From contig JBKJQB010000225.1 of the NCBI GenBank assembly GCA_046594105.1, forward strand, positions 1 to 17,883: a DNA stretch of 17,883 nt. Direction: 5' to 3'. This document shows positions 7,954 through 14,780 of the stretch, piece after piece. Under the pieces are notes generated by a model that did not search any database, had not been told where the DNA came from, and worked only from the letters and a program-made list of their open reading frames with translations. The stretch is from JBDSGC01 sp046594105. GTDB taxonomy: Bacteria; Acidobacteriota; Thermoanaerobaculia; Gp7-AA8. The stretch's first letter is position 1. Every line of letters begins with the position of its first letter. A program made the position numbers and the translations under genes.

Positions 7954-9584
7954 TGGCGAGCATGCAACGTCCCCAGCGATCCCTGACTTTGAGGAAGCTC
8001 TGCTTTTCAACCGCGCGCGTCGCCGCGCTGGTGCTGACTCTGACGTTCGCGGAACTTGCCATGGTCTTCGCCAACGATCTGTCGATTGACAAGCGATCGC
8101 TGGCGATGGACGACTCGCTCTCGATCACCGTCACCCTCACCGACGCCTTCGCCGGTGCCGACTCGGTCAGCATTCCGCTCCGCAACCTGGAACTGAACGG
8201 TCCTCCGTCGGTGTCTTCCCAGTTCCAGTGGATCAACGGCCAGTCGTCGAGGAGCAAAGTCCTGCGGTACAGCGCGCATCCCCTGCGACCGGGCCCTGCG
8301 CTGGTCGGCCCGCTCCGGCTGCAGGCAAGCGACGGGCGGACTGAGACGATCGCGCCGATCAGCGTCACCGTGCTGGCCGACGTCACCGCCGGATCGAACG
8401 ATCCCGCCCGGATTCTCCATGAGCTCCTGGCCACCGGTCGCGACCCGATCTTCCTGATTGCACAAGCGGACCGCGCCGAGCCGATCACCGGCGATCAGGT
8501 GGTGGTGACGTGGACTCTCTACAACGCCGCATCGGTGGAGCAATATGGAATCGGCGCGCTTCCGAAGCTCGCGGATTTCTGGTCGGAGGAACTCGACGTT
8601 CACGGCGAACAACCAGAGAACATCACCCTCGACGGTGTGGCGGTCGAGCGTCTGGTGGTCCGCCGCGCAGCGCTCTTTCCATTGCGTAGTGGCTCGCTGA
8701 TTGTGGAGCCAATGACGGTCAACGCCACGGTGATGAAGCGGGTCAACCGAGGAGACCCGTTTGGCATGTTTGAGGGGATGCAGGTGGATGTGCATCGACG
8801 ATCTGCGCCACTGGAGATCCTCGTGCATCCTCCTCCGGCCGGACCATCCGTGGACGTCGTTGGTTCCGTGGTCCTTCGTTGCAGCGATCCGATGCAGCGG
8901 AACGGAGGACCTGTCTCCGTCGACGTCAGCCTTTCGGGGAGAGCCAATCTTCGCGCCGCGCGGCCGCCGCACTGGGAGTGGCCCATCGCCGGGAGCGTGC
9001 AGATCGTCGAGCGGGGAGTGATCGTCGATCGATCGACCGCAGACGTTCGAATGACTCGCCGGTGGCGCTTCCTGATTTTTCCGGAGAGCGCGGGCATGTT
9101 CCAGCTGCCGGCGCTGGTCACCCGTTCGATGACCGGTGAAGGGACACGAGAGGAAATCCGCTGCACGGCCCGGACTCTGAACGTGGAGCGAGCAGCGGCA
9201 GCGACGGAGCCGGATGGGCCATCACGCCCCGTGGGGACTGCGAGGCGGTGGTCCTGGCCTTTGCTGGGCACCGCAACAGTCCTTCTCGTTCTGCTGCTCC
9301 TGTCGATGCGCATGGTCGCCCGGAGAAAGCGGGAGACTGCTGCGGTTCGCGCGTTGCTGAGGACCAGTCCGGCAGAGACGCGCGGTGCCGTGGATGCCTG
9401 GCTTCACGAACGCGGACTCCATCCGGTCGCGCTGCTTCCCGAGGGCTCCGATCGAGGGGATGCCCTCCGCGCAGTGCGATCCCTTCTCGCCGCTCAGGAA
9501 AGCGGCCGGATCGTAGCGTCGGAGCGTGAACTGCGCGACCGGCTCCGCGAGCTGATCGTAGCGATCCGAAAAGGAAGACAGTGA
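7953..9584 (+). CDS. batD: BatD-like oxygen-tolerance membrane protein
   Basis: This 543-residue protein matches BatD layout: a signal sequence (about 21-40, hydrophobic, ending AMVFA-ND), a long beta-rich periplasmic region with immunoglobulin-like repeats, a transmembrane helix near residues 431-449 (PLLGTATVLLVLLLLSM) and a cytoplasmic tail of about 95 residues. The first repeat opens SIDKRSLAMDDSLSITVTL, and PITGDQVVVTWTLYNAAS resembles the segment where BatD proteins describe a promised property of the second domain. ATG 7953 shares its A with the batC TGA; a GTG at 7950 is one codon upstream. No catalytic motif is visible, so a structural or adaptor role is likely. It is the last operon gene; repeats begin immediately after its stop. 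Confidence 0.9.
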   Translation: MASMQRPQRSLTLRKLCFSTARVAALVLTLTFAELAMVFANDLSIDKRSLAMDDSLSITVTLTDAFAGADSVSIPLRNLELNGPPSVSSQFQWINGQSSRSKVLRYSAHPLRPGPALVGPLRLQASDGRTETIAPISVTVLADVTAGSNDPARILHELLATGRDPIFLIAQADRAEPITGDQVVVTWTLYNAASVEQYGIGALPKLADFWSEELDVHGEQPENITLDGVAVERLVVRRAALFPLRSGSLIVEPMTVNATVMKRVNRGDPFGMFEGMQVDVHRRSAPLEILVHPPPAGPSVDVVGSVVLRCSDPMQRNGGPVSVDVSLSGRANLRAARPPHWEWPIAGSVQIVERGVIVDRSTADVRMTRRWRFLIFPESAGMFQLPALVTRSMTGEGTREEIRCTARTLNVERAAAATEPDGPSRPVGTARRWSWPLLGTATVLLVLLLLSMRMVARRKRETAAVRALLRTSPAETRGAVDAWLHERGLHPVALLPEGSDRGDALRAVRSLLAAQESGRIVASERELRDRLRELIVAIRKGRQ

Positions 9585-9637
9585 AAGGCAGAAACCAGAA
9601 ACCAGAAAGCAGAAACCAGAAAGCAGAAACCAGAAGG
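9585..9637 (+). repeat. CAGAAACCAGAAA short-unit repeat, left arm
   Basis: Tandem, slightly varied copies of a 7-base unit (AGAAACC or AGAAAGC) begin directly after the batD stop codon. An inverted version of the same array lies at 9977-10018, with about 25 identical bases between the arms. Confidence 0.85.
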
Positions 9638-9704
9638 CACGCCTCGTCATCCTTAGCGAGGCCACTGCGTGAGACGCAGCGATTGATGGTGAGAAACGCG
9701 AATC

Positions 9705-9844
9705 CCCATCGAGTGTCCTTCTCCCCGCGCACGGGGAGAAGGTCCGCGAAGCGGGGATGAGGGGTTCTGCTTGGTCGCCGTGAGTCCCCCTCATCCGCCT
9801 TCGGCACCTTCTCCCCGTGCGCGGGGAGAAGGACTCTCGATGGG
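9705..9844. repeat. 140-bp double-hairpin element, copy A
   Basis: The near-perfect terminal inverted repeat CCCATCGAGTGTCCTT / AAGGACTCTCGATGGG encloses two hairpins with the same 10-bp stem CCTTCTCCCC/GGGGAGAAGG (9717-9742 and 9807-9832). Between them GCGGGGATGAGGGG faces CCCCTCATCCGC, so the whole element can also fold as one long hairpin. Copy B lies at 16842-16985 with most bases unchanged and compensating changes in the loops (GCGCAC versus GCACAC). It is non-coding; a REP/BIME-like or MITE-like origin is inferred. Confidence 0.85.
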
Positions 9845-9892
9845 AAGTGTGTTGCCTTTACGGTTCTTAGAAGAAGCACGATCACGACATCC

Positions 9893-9961
9893 AGGAGACG
9901 ATCGTGAGGTCTTTCGCAGGAGAAACAGGAGACGATCGTGAGGGTCTTTCGCAGGAGAAAC
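9893..9961 (+). repeat. tandem 34/35-base direct repeat
   Basis: Two adjoining copies (9893-9926 and 9927-9961) differ only by one extra G (GTGAGGTC versus GTGAGGGTC). Each contains GGAGACGATCGTGAG and TCTTTCGCAGGAGAAAC. There is no spacer and only two units, so this is a simple local duplication. Confidence 0.85.
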
Positions 9962-9976
9962 GGTACTTCGGCGCCC

Positions 9977-10018
9977 TGCCTTCTGCCTTCTGGTTTCTGG
10001 TTTCTGGTTTCTGCCTTT
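9977..10018 (-). repeat. CAGAAACCAGAAA short-unit repeat, right (inverted) arm
   Basis: On the plus strand this reads as repeated TTCTGGT/TTCTGCC units, the reverse complement of the array at 9585-9637. About 25 consecutive bases (9994-10018) match the left arm exactly in inverted orientation, enclosing about 385 bases. Confidence 0.85.
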
Positions 10019-10088
10019 GCAACCTCTCTCCGCCGGCAAACGTATGTCAGAATAACGAACGGTTCCAACCAATCCACCAGGAGGAAGT

Positions 10089-10946
10089 ATGTCGAAGAAG
10101 ATGATGGGCGCCGTCTGCCTGACGGCGTTGTTCGCAGTCTCTGCGTTTGCGCAGACTGCCGATGAGCTGATTGCCAAGAGCATCACGGCTCAGGGCGGCG
10201 CAGAAAAGATGAAGTCCATGAAGTCGATGAAGATGAGCGGCAAGATGAAGATGGGCCCCATGGAGGCTCCCTTCGTCCTGACCAAGGCCCGGCCGGACGA
10301 GTTGCGCATGGATTTCACCATCCAGGGCATGACCGCCACGCAGGCCTTCGACGGCACGACCGGCTGGATGGTCATGCCTTTCGCTGGAAAGAAGGACGCC
10401 GAGAAGATGCCGGAAGACATGGTAAAGGCCTTCCGCGACGAGGCGGATTTCGACGGCCCCATGGTCGACTACAAAGCCAAGGGCAACAAGGTCGAGTACA
10501 TCGGCAAAGAGGACGTGCAGGGCTCGCCGACCTACAAGCTGAAGGTCACCACCAAGAGCGGGGCGGAGACGATGGTGTTCCTGGACGCCGATTCCTACCT
10601 TCCCATCCGCAGCGAAGGAAAGCGCAAGATGCAGGGCACCGACGTCGAGACGGAGACCACCATCGGCGATTACAAAGAGGTCGAAGGAATGATGTTCCCC
10701 CACTCCATCGAGAGCCACATGAAGGGCAAGCCTGCCGGCCAGTCCATCGCCGTCGAGAAGATCGAGCTCAACCCGAAAATCGACAGCGCGAGTTTCGTGA
10801 TGCCCAAGGTTGCCGAGAAGCCGAAGGAAGCGGAGCCCACGGTTGCCGAGAAGCCGAAGAAAGCGGAGCCCACGGTTGCCGAGAAGCCGAAGAAGGCGGA
10901 GCCCAAGAAAGCGCAGCCCAAGAAAGCGGACCCCAAGAAACCGTAG
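10089..10946 (+). CDS. secreted LolA-like (outer-membrane lipoprotein-sorting type) protein with Lys/Pro repeat tail
   Basis: This 285-residue protein has a signal peptide, MSKKMMGAVCLTALFAVSAFA, cut before QTADEL. The mature part opens ADELIAKSITAQGGAEKMKS, the usual beginning of the LolA/LolB-like beta-barrel-half proteins common in Acidobacteria. LEVEL features such as PTYKLKVTTKSGAETMVFLD, then DADSYLPIRSE and EVEGMMFPHSIES are typical of that fold. The likely role is binding a lipid or hydrophobic ligand in the periplasm; true LolA function is not shown. A strong AGGAGG (10079-10084) precedes ATG 10089. From residue ~241 the tail is three VAEKPKKAEPT-like units and then KKAEP/KKAQP/KKADP units ending in KKP, which is highly basic and disordered. 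The spacers on both sides isolate it as a single gene. Confidence 0.8.
   Translation: MSKKMMGAVCLTALFAVSAFAQTADELIAKSITAQGGAEKMKSMKSMKMSGKMKMGPMEAPFVLTKARPDELRMDFTIQGMTATQAFDGTTGWMVMPFAGKKDAEKMPEDMVKAFRDEADFDGPMVDYKAKGNKVEYIGKEDVQGSPTYKLKVTTKSGAETMVFLDADSYLPIRSEGKRKMQGTDVETETTIGDYKEVEGMMFPHSIESHMKGKPAGQSIAVEKIELNPKIDSASFVMPKVAEKPKEAEPTVAEKPKKAEPTVAEKPKKAEPKKAQPKKADPKKP
10809..10943 (+). repeat. in-gene tandem repeat (33-base units, then 15-base units)
   Basis: Units of 33 bases start at 10809, 10842 and 10875 (GTTGCCGAGAAGCCGAAG...), each encoding VAEKPK[E/K]AEPT. They are followed by 15-base units encoding AEPKK, AQPKK and ADPKK up to the stop. Near-identical DNA units suggest recent expansion by slippage. 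Confidence 0.85.
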
Positions 10947-10970
10947 TCAGTACAGGATTGGATTCGAACT

Positions 10971-10996
10971 CGCGGCCACCAGCGATGGTGGCCGCG
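10971..10996 (+). terminator. strong hairpin after the LolA-like gene
   Basis: An 11-bp perfect stem (CGCGGCCACCA with TGGTGGCCGCG) closes a GCGA tetraloop of the GNRA type, 25 bases after the stop codon. No U-run follows (CCGCTTAGAAA), so it is not a classical intrinsic terminator. mRNA 3'-end protection or Rho-linked termination is possible. Confidence 0.5.
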
Positions 10997-11103
10997 CCGC
11001 TTAGAAACCGAAACAGATCCTGAGACGTGAACGATGAACGTGCTCCGTGGTTCTGAGCGCTACGAAAGGCAGCTGCTTTCCCAGCATCGCGACAGAGTCT
11101 TTC

Positions 11104-11195
11104 AGTCCCGTAGGGACGATTGAGCAGCTAGCCCAGCACTTCAGTGCTGGGTTGATCGTGACCGAGAGAGGCGAGTCCCGTAGGGACGATTGAGC
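11104..11195 (+). repeat. pair of AGTCCCGTAGGGACG units around a CCCAGCAC palindrome
   Basis: The same 22-base unit, AGTCCCGTAGGGACG plus ATTGAGC, occurs at 11104-11125 and 11174-11195. Its GTCCC/GGGAC arms form a short hairpin. Between the copies lies a 20-base palindrome with 9-bp arms (11132-11151). Confidence 0.85.
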
Positions 11196-11400
11196 GTCTC
11201 CCTTCGAGATGTCGCCGCTCCGCGGCTTCCTCAGCATCGCGTCTTGAATCGCAGCGCTGACGCGCTGGGCTACGGAGATTCCGCCGCTCCGCGGCTGCGA
11301 CAGTTCGTGTTCGGTCCGGCTCCCAGTCCCGTTTCTACCCATCAATCGCTGCGACTCGTGCAGTGCCACCGCCCTCTAATGAAGCGCTCGCGTGTCATTT

Positions 11401-11484
11401 GCAATCAAGGTGGACGAGTGAACGCGACTGAAGCGAAAATCGTGGCGGACGCTGTGCGCACCAACGCCGCCGGCCGTGCCGGCC
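11401..11484 (-). repeat. dispersed GCCGGCACGG-headed repeat, subtype 2, copy 1
   Basis: On the minus strand this reads GCCGGCACGGCCGGCGGCG then TTGGT, and continues with ACGATTTTCGC, GCGTTCACT and TTGATTG. The same series is seen at 14466-14549. It starts seven bases after the stop of the M2 peptidase gene, in the same orientation as that gene. Confidence 0.8.
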
Positions 11485-11491
11485 CCTCAAA

Positions 11492-13354
11492 TCACCAACC
11501 GCAGCTCTGGCCCTTGTTCTCCTTGTCCAGCCAGGTCTTCAGCGGCGCGAAGTAGTCGAGGATCGCAGTGGCATCCATCTTCTTCTCACCGGAAAGCGCT
11601 TCCAGCGCCTCGGGCCACGGCCGGCTCGCTCCCATGGCCAGCATCCGGTTGAGGTTTGTGCCCGCCTTTTTGTTTTCGAAAATCGAGCAGCGGTTCAGCG
11701 GGCCCTGATATCCGGCGGTCTGGCAGAGTGCCCGATGGAACTGAAACTGGAGAATGCGCGCCAGGAAGTAACGAGCGTAAGGCACGTTCGCCGCGATGTG
11801 ATATTTCGCGCCCGGATCGAAATCCTCCTCGGTGCGGCCGTTCGGCGGCATCACGCCCTGGTACTTGCGGCGCAGCTCCCACCATGCCTTGTTGTAGTCC
11901 GCCGGCTTCACCTCTCCTGAGAACACCTTCCAGCGCCACTGGTCGATCATGATTCCGAAGGGGAGGAAGGCCACCTTGTCGAGCGCGTCGTGCAGCAGGA
12001 GCGCGATGTCCGCGGAGGGTGGCGGCTCTTTGTCCAGAAGCCCGATCTTCACCAGATATCCCGGGGTGATGGAGAGGGCGATGGTGTCGCCCACCGCTTC
12101 GTGGAATCCGTCGTTCGCGCTGTTCTTGTAGAGATACGGCTGCGTCTTGTAGGCGCGTTGATAGAAGTTGTGGCCCAGCTCGTGGTGAATGGTCTGGAAG
12201 TAATCGGCCGTTTTGGAGATGCACATCTTCACGCGCAGGTCATCCTGATCATCGAGATCCCAGGCGCTGGCGTGGCAGACCACTTCCCGGTCGCGCGGCT
12301 TGACGAAGAGCGAGCGCTCCCAGAACGTTTTCGGCAGAGGATCGAAGCCGAGCGAAGTGAAGAAGTGCTCGCCGATCTTGACCATGCCCACCGCGTCGAG
12401 CTCTTTTCGCGCCTCCAGGATCTTCGTGAGGTCGTAGCCTCGGTTCTGGTTGACGGGGGCCACGGTGCTGTACACGTTGCCCCACTCCTGCGCCCAGATG
12501 TTTCCGAGGAGGTGAGCGGGGATGGGCTTGCCGGGGGGAACCACCTCGGCGCCGAACTTTTTGGTCATGTTCCAGCGCACGTAGCAGTGCAGCGAGTCGT
12601 AGAGCGGCTTCACCTGTCCCCACAGCCGATCGACCTCAGAAGCGAACGCCTCGGGCGGCATGTCGTACTTCGAGCGCCACATCGCGCCGGCATCGGGGTA
12701 GCCCAGCTCGCGCGCGCCCTGGTTGGTGAGGTCGACGAATCGCGAGTACAGCGGCTTCATCGGGCGGGAGACACGATGCCAGCCGTTCCAGACCTCCAGA
12801 CGCTTTGCCGGTGACTGGCTCATGTCGGAGATGACGCGCGTCACCTGCTCGACGTCGAGACACTGGTCGCCGGACTTGCCGGGCGGGCAGTATTTTCCGG
12901 AGCCGTACATCGCATCCAGCTCGGCAGCGATGCGCGCCATTTCGGCGGTTGCCGCTCCGTCCGTGGGGCCGGGAGTGGTCAGGGAGAGCTTGATCAGATC
13001 GAGCTTGCGGCGGATGTCGTAGGGAAGGTTGGCCACGGAATCGAAGCGCGCGGCCTGCTTGGCCAGATCGACGCCGAGGGCGATGGACTTCTCGTTGGCC
13101 GAAGCGGAGAGCGCCTGAGTGTCGAAGGTGATGAAGTTTTCGGCGACCCAGGAAGCGCGCTGGGCCTCGACGCTCATCGCGGCGAGTCTGGCCTCCGCAT
13201 CGGCGACGAATCGCGTGGCCCCTTCGATGGTCGGAGTGGACTGGTTCATGATGGTTTCCGCTCTGGCCTGCTCCGTATCAGCGGATCCGGATGCAGCGAA
13301 CAGCAGCGTGGTGATGCCGATCGCGCACGCGGACCTCAAAGTGAAACGTGCCAT
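11492..13354 (-). CDS. secreted M2-family (ACE-like) peptidyl-dipeptidase
   Basis: This 620-residue zinc metallopeptidase is of the angiotensin-converting-enzyme family, which removes dipeptides from peptide C-termini. The zinc site is HHELGH, with H391, E392 and H395 of HEXXH, and the third ligand E419 in GFHEAVGD lies 24 residues after the second histidine, exactly the ACE spacing. Other family blocks are PIPAHLLGNIWAQEWGNVY and ICISKTADYF-like sequence (read here as KMCISKTADYFQTIHHELGH, residues about 376-395). A signal peptide (about residues 1-25, ACAIGITTLLFAASGSA) sends it to the periplasm or outside. AGGGAG lies seven bases before ATG 13354, fixing the start. Length matches bacterial single-domain homologues. 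It is monocistronic, probably for peptide scavenging; no active-site residue is missing. Confidence 0.94.
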   Translation of the reverse strand: MARFTLRSACAIGITTLLFAASGSADTEQARAETIMNQSTPTIEGATRFVADAEARLAAMSVEAQRASWVAENFITFDTQALSASANEKSIALGVDLAKQAARFDSVANLPYDIRRKLDLIKLSLTTPGPTDGAATAEMARIAAELDAMYGSGKYCPPGKSGDQCLDVEQVTRVISDMSQSPAKRLEVWNGWHRVSRPMKPLYSRFVDLTNQGARELGYPDAGAMWRSKYDMPPEAFASEVDRLWGQVKPLYDSLHCYVRWNMTKKFGAEVVPPGKPIPAHLLGNIWAQEWGNVYSTVAPVNQNRGYDLTKILEARKELDAVGMVKIGEHFFTSLGFDPLPKTFWERSLFVKPRDREVVCHASAWDLDDQDDLRVKMCISKTADYFQTIHHELGHNFYQRAYKTQPYLYKNSANDGFHEAVGDTIALSITPGYLVKIGLLDKEPPPSADIALLLHDALDKVAFLPFGIMIDQWRWKVFSGEVKPADYNKAWWELRRKYQGVMPPNGRTEEDFDPGAKYHIAANVPYARYFLARILQFQFHRALCQTAGYQGPLNRCSIFENKKAGTNLNRMLAMGASRPWPEALEALSGEKKMDATAILDYFAPLKTWLDKENKGQSCGW

Positions 13355-13717
13355 GTGGTTTCTCCCTTTTTGCATGCCCGTCATGGGCGGCGCGAAGTAT
13401 ATCCGGGGGTGGAAAGGCGGAGCCCGCGTCAGCGTGCGGCACGGATTCCAAACGGTCTGTGGGGCGTGCTTCTGTCGCCCGCGATTCGGGCTCGCCGAAC
13501 CTGTCGCCGATTCCCCCGGCTCGCGCCGGGGGCTACGATCTTTCGCCGGACTGCGCCGGCTTGCGTTCTGGGCGCTCGACCGCACCGCCATGCACAATAG
13601 CGGACTCTTCTGCCTTCGGCGGTGACGTTCGCGGGGCCTGCTTCGTATTGAAAAGGACCGGCAGGACCGGGGCGTCATTCGGGCCTGGACCCGGACATTT
13701 TCAACGAAGGAGACTTC
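13355..13717. other. 363-base divergent spacer between the M2 peptidase and the CarboxypepD_reg-like gene
   Basis: The promoters of both divergent genes must lie here, but none stands out by eye. A perfect 8-bp hairpin (CCCCCGGC, loop TCGC, GCCGGGGG at 13513-13532) and a second GCCGG/CCGGC pair near 13545-13560 resemble the palindromic repeats elsewhere in the window. The short open frames through it look like chance frames in GC-rich DNA. Confidence 0.6.
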
Positions 13718-14464
13718 ATGCACCGTCTTTCCACGACTGCTCGCACCGCTCTGATCCTCCTGGCCTCCGCGCTCACCTCGCTCACCGCGAGCGCACAGTC
13801 GTCTCGCGCAGAAGTGCCGCGCAAGCACGCAGCTCTTCCGGTGGTCGGCAAGGCGACCTTGACTGGGATCGTGCGCGATGCAGCCAACGGACTGCCGGTG
13901 CGCAGCGTCGCGCTCAACGCCAGCGACGGACAGCATTTCTTGACCGGGGAAGACGGCCGCTACCTCTTTTCCATCGCCTCGCGACCGATGACCATCCGGG
14001 TGGAGCGGGTCGGTTTCCTGCCGGCATCGAAGACCCTGGTGGCGGGCGCACCGCTGTCTCTCGATTTCGCGCTGGAGTACGCACCGGCCGTGACGGTGAA
14101 GACCGTCGCGGGCGAGTCGTTCGTTCTGGATTTCGCCAGCTCCAAATTTGCCTACGCCCAGGTGTTCAGCGGTTACGTCAACGCCGACACGGCGACCCTC
14201 TGCAAGTCCGATGGCAGCGCTTTCAAGCCGAACAAGAAGGAGTTCGATCGGATCGTTGGGCCGGGCATCCCTGCAACATCCCCCTGCTGCGACCGCGGCC
14301 CCTCATTGAAGGCGAACGCCGAGATGAAGAATGGCGACAAGATCCCTGTCTACTTTGTCGATAGCTGCTACGGCTATGAGGTGACGTTCCTGGGGCTGGA
14401 GCGAACCTCGGCCACGGCAAAGTACTTCAAGTTCACCGACATCGCGGAGATCGACTTTCCCTGA
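13718..14464 (+). CDS. secreted protein with carboxypeptidase-regulatory-like domain and Cys-containing C-terminus
   Basis: This 248-residue protein has a signal peptide (about 1-27, ALILLASALTSLTASA cut before QSS). A beta-sandwich of the CarboxypepD_reg type follows at about residues 46-110: ATLTGIVRDAANGLPVRSVA, then GEDGRYLFSIASRPMTIRVE and RVGFLPASKTL. The remaining ~130 residues are unfamiliar to me. They carry four cysteines (LCKSDG, SPCCDRG, DSCYGYE) that could form disulfides in the periplasm, and end FKFTDIAEIDFP. AAGGAG (13707-13712) precedes ATG 13718. Such domains often act as adhesion or binding modules. The function is unknown; with no gene in the same direction close by, it looks monocistronic. 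Confidence 0.82.
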   Translation: MHRLSTTARTALILLASALTSLTASAQSSRAEVPRKHAALPVVGKATLTGIVRDAANGLPVRSVALNASDGQHFLTGEDGRYLFSIASRPMTIRVERVGFLPASKTLVAGAPLSLDFALEYAPAVTVKTVAGESFVLDFASSKFAYAQVFSGYVNADTATLCKSDGSAFKPNKKEFDRIVGPGIPATSPCCDRGPSLKANAEMKNGDKIPVYFVDSCYGYEVTFLGLERTSATAKYFKFTDIAEIDFP

Positions 14465-14465
14465 A

Positions 14466-14549
14466 CCGGCACGGCCGGCGGCGTTGGTCGCGAAGCGTCG
14501 GCAACGATTTTCGCCGCAGCTGCGTTCACTCCGGCGCCTTTGATTGTAG
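14466..14549 (+). repeat. dispersed GCCGGCACGG-headed repeat, subtype 2, copy 2
   Basis: The repeat starts one base after the TGA of the preceding gene. CCGGCACGGCCGGCGGCG leads into TTGGT, ACGATTTTCGC, GCGTTCACT and TTTGATTGTA, matching the minus-strand copy at 11401-11484 with small differences. Confidence 0.8.
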
Positions 14550-14565
14550 AGGACACGAGCTGGCC

Positions 14566-14609
14566 TTTCGTAGCGTCAGCCCGCGGGCAGGGATGCCGGC
14601 GCTACGAAA
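14566..14609. repeat. inverted repeat TTTCGTAGCG / CGCTACGAAA
   Basis: Perfect 10-base arms at 14566-14575 and 14600-14609 enclose 24 bases that hold a second palindrome, GCCCGCGGGC, and GGCAGGGATGCCGGCG, the core of the repeat at 3549-3592. It is non-coding and REP-like. Confidence 0.8.
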
Positions 14610-14780
14610 AGAAAACGATTTCTTCACAGCCTCTGATGGTGACGGTCTCGCGCTGCTGATCGGATCGGCGAACGCGTTCAGCGACGATCGGTGCACGGGG
14701 CAGGGCCTCCTCGGGCCTGCGGCGCCACCTCTGCGGCGTGGATTACTGACCGGTTTGCGGTCTGACCATACAATTCCGGC

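Larger units (their letters stand above)
9585..10088. other. 504-base repeat-filled spacer between batD and the LolA-like gene
   Basis: No gene is supported here. The stretch is a nest of repeats: short-unit arrays in inverted orientation at both ends, a 140-base double-hairpin element in the middle and a tandem 34/35-base repeat on the right. The promoter of the downstream gene should lie in the last 100 bases, but I see no convincing -35/-10 pair. Confidence 0.75.
10997..11491. other. spacer with clustered small palindromes between the LolA-like gene and the M2 peptidase
   Basis: I find no credible gene in this stretch. It holds two identical AGTCCCGTAGGGACG-containing units, a perfect CCCAGCACTTCAGTGCTGGG palindrome (11132-11151), two GCCGCTCCGCGGC palindromes (11214-11226 and 11283-11295) and a dispersed repeat copy at the right end. 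The flanking genes converge, so it is a 3'-to-3' region. Confidence 0.75.
14465..14780. other. 316-base spacer before the aldehyde dehydrogenase
   Basis: It contains a dispersed repeat copy directly after the preceding stop and a REP-like inverted repeat at 14566-14609. The remaining ~170 bases show nothing I can name. The aldehyde dehydrogenase promoter is expected here but not recognisable. Confidence 0.6.

Noticed and set aside
9705..9844. Small structured RNA gene
   Set aside because: The element is strongly folded, but the second copy, inverted ends and intergenic placement fit a dispersed repeat better than a specific ncRNA.
9893..9961. CRISPR array
   Set aside because: There are only two adjoining repeat units without spacers. 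The other repeats in the window also lack regular unique spacers, and no cas gene is present.
10955..11000. tRNA gene or tRNA-end attachment site
   Set aside because: GGATTCGAACTC resembles a reversed T-loop, but the bases around it do not pair as a 5-bp T-stem and no other tRNA arms are found. The neighbouring palindrome is a simple hairpin.
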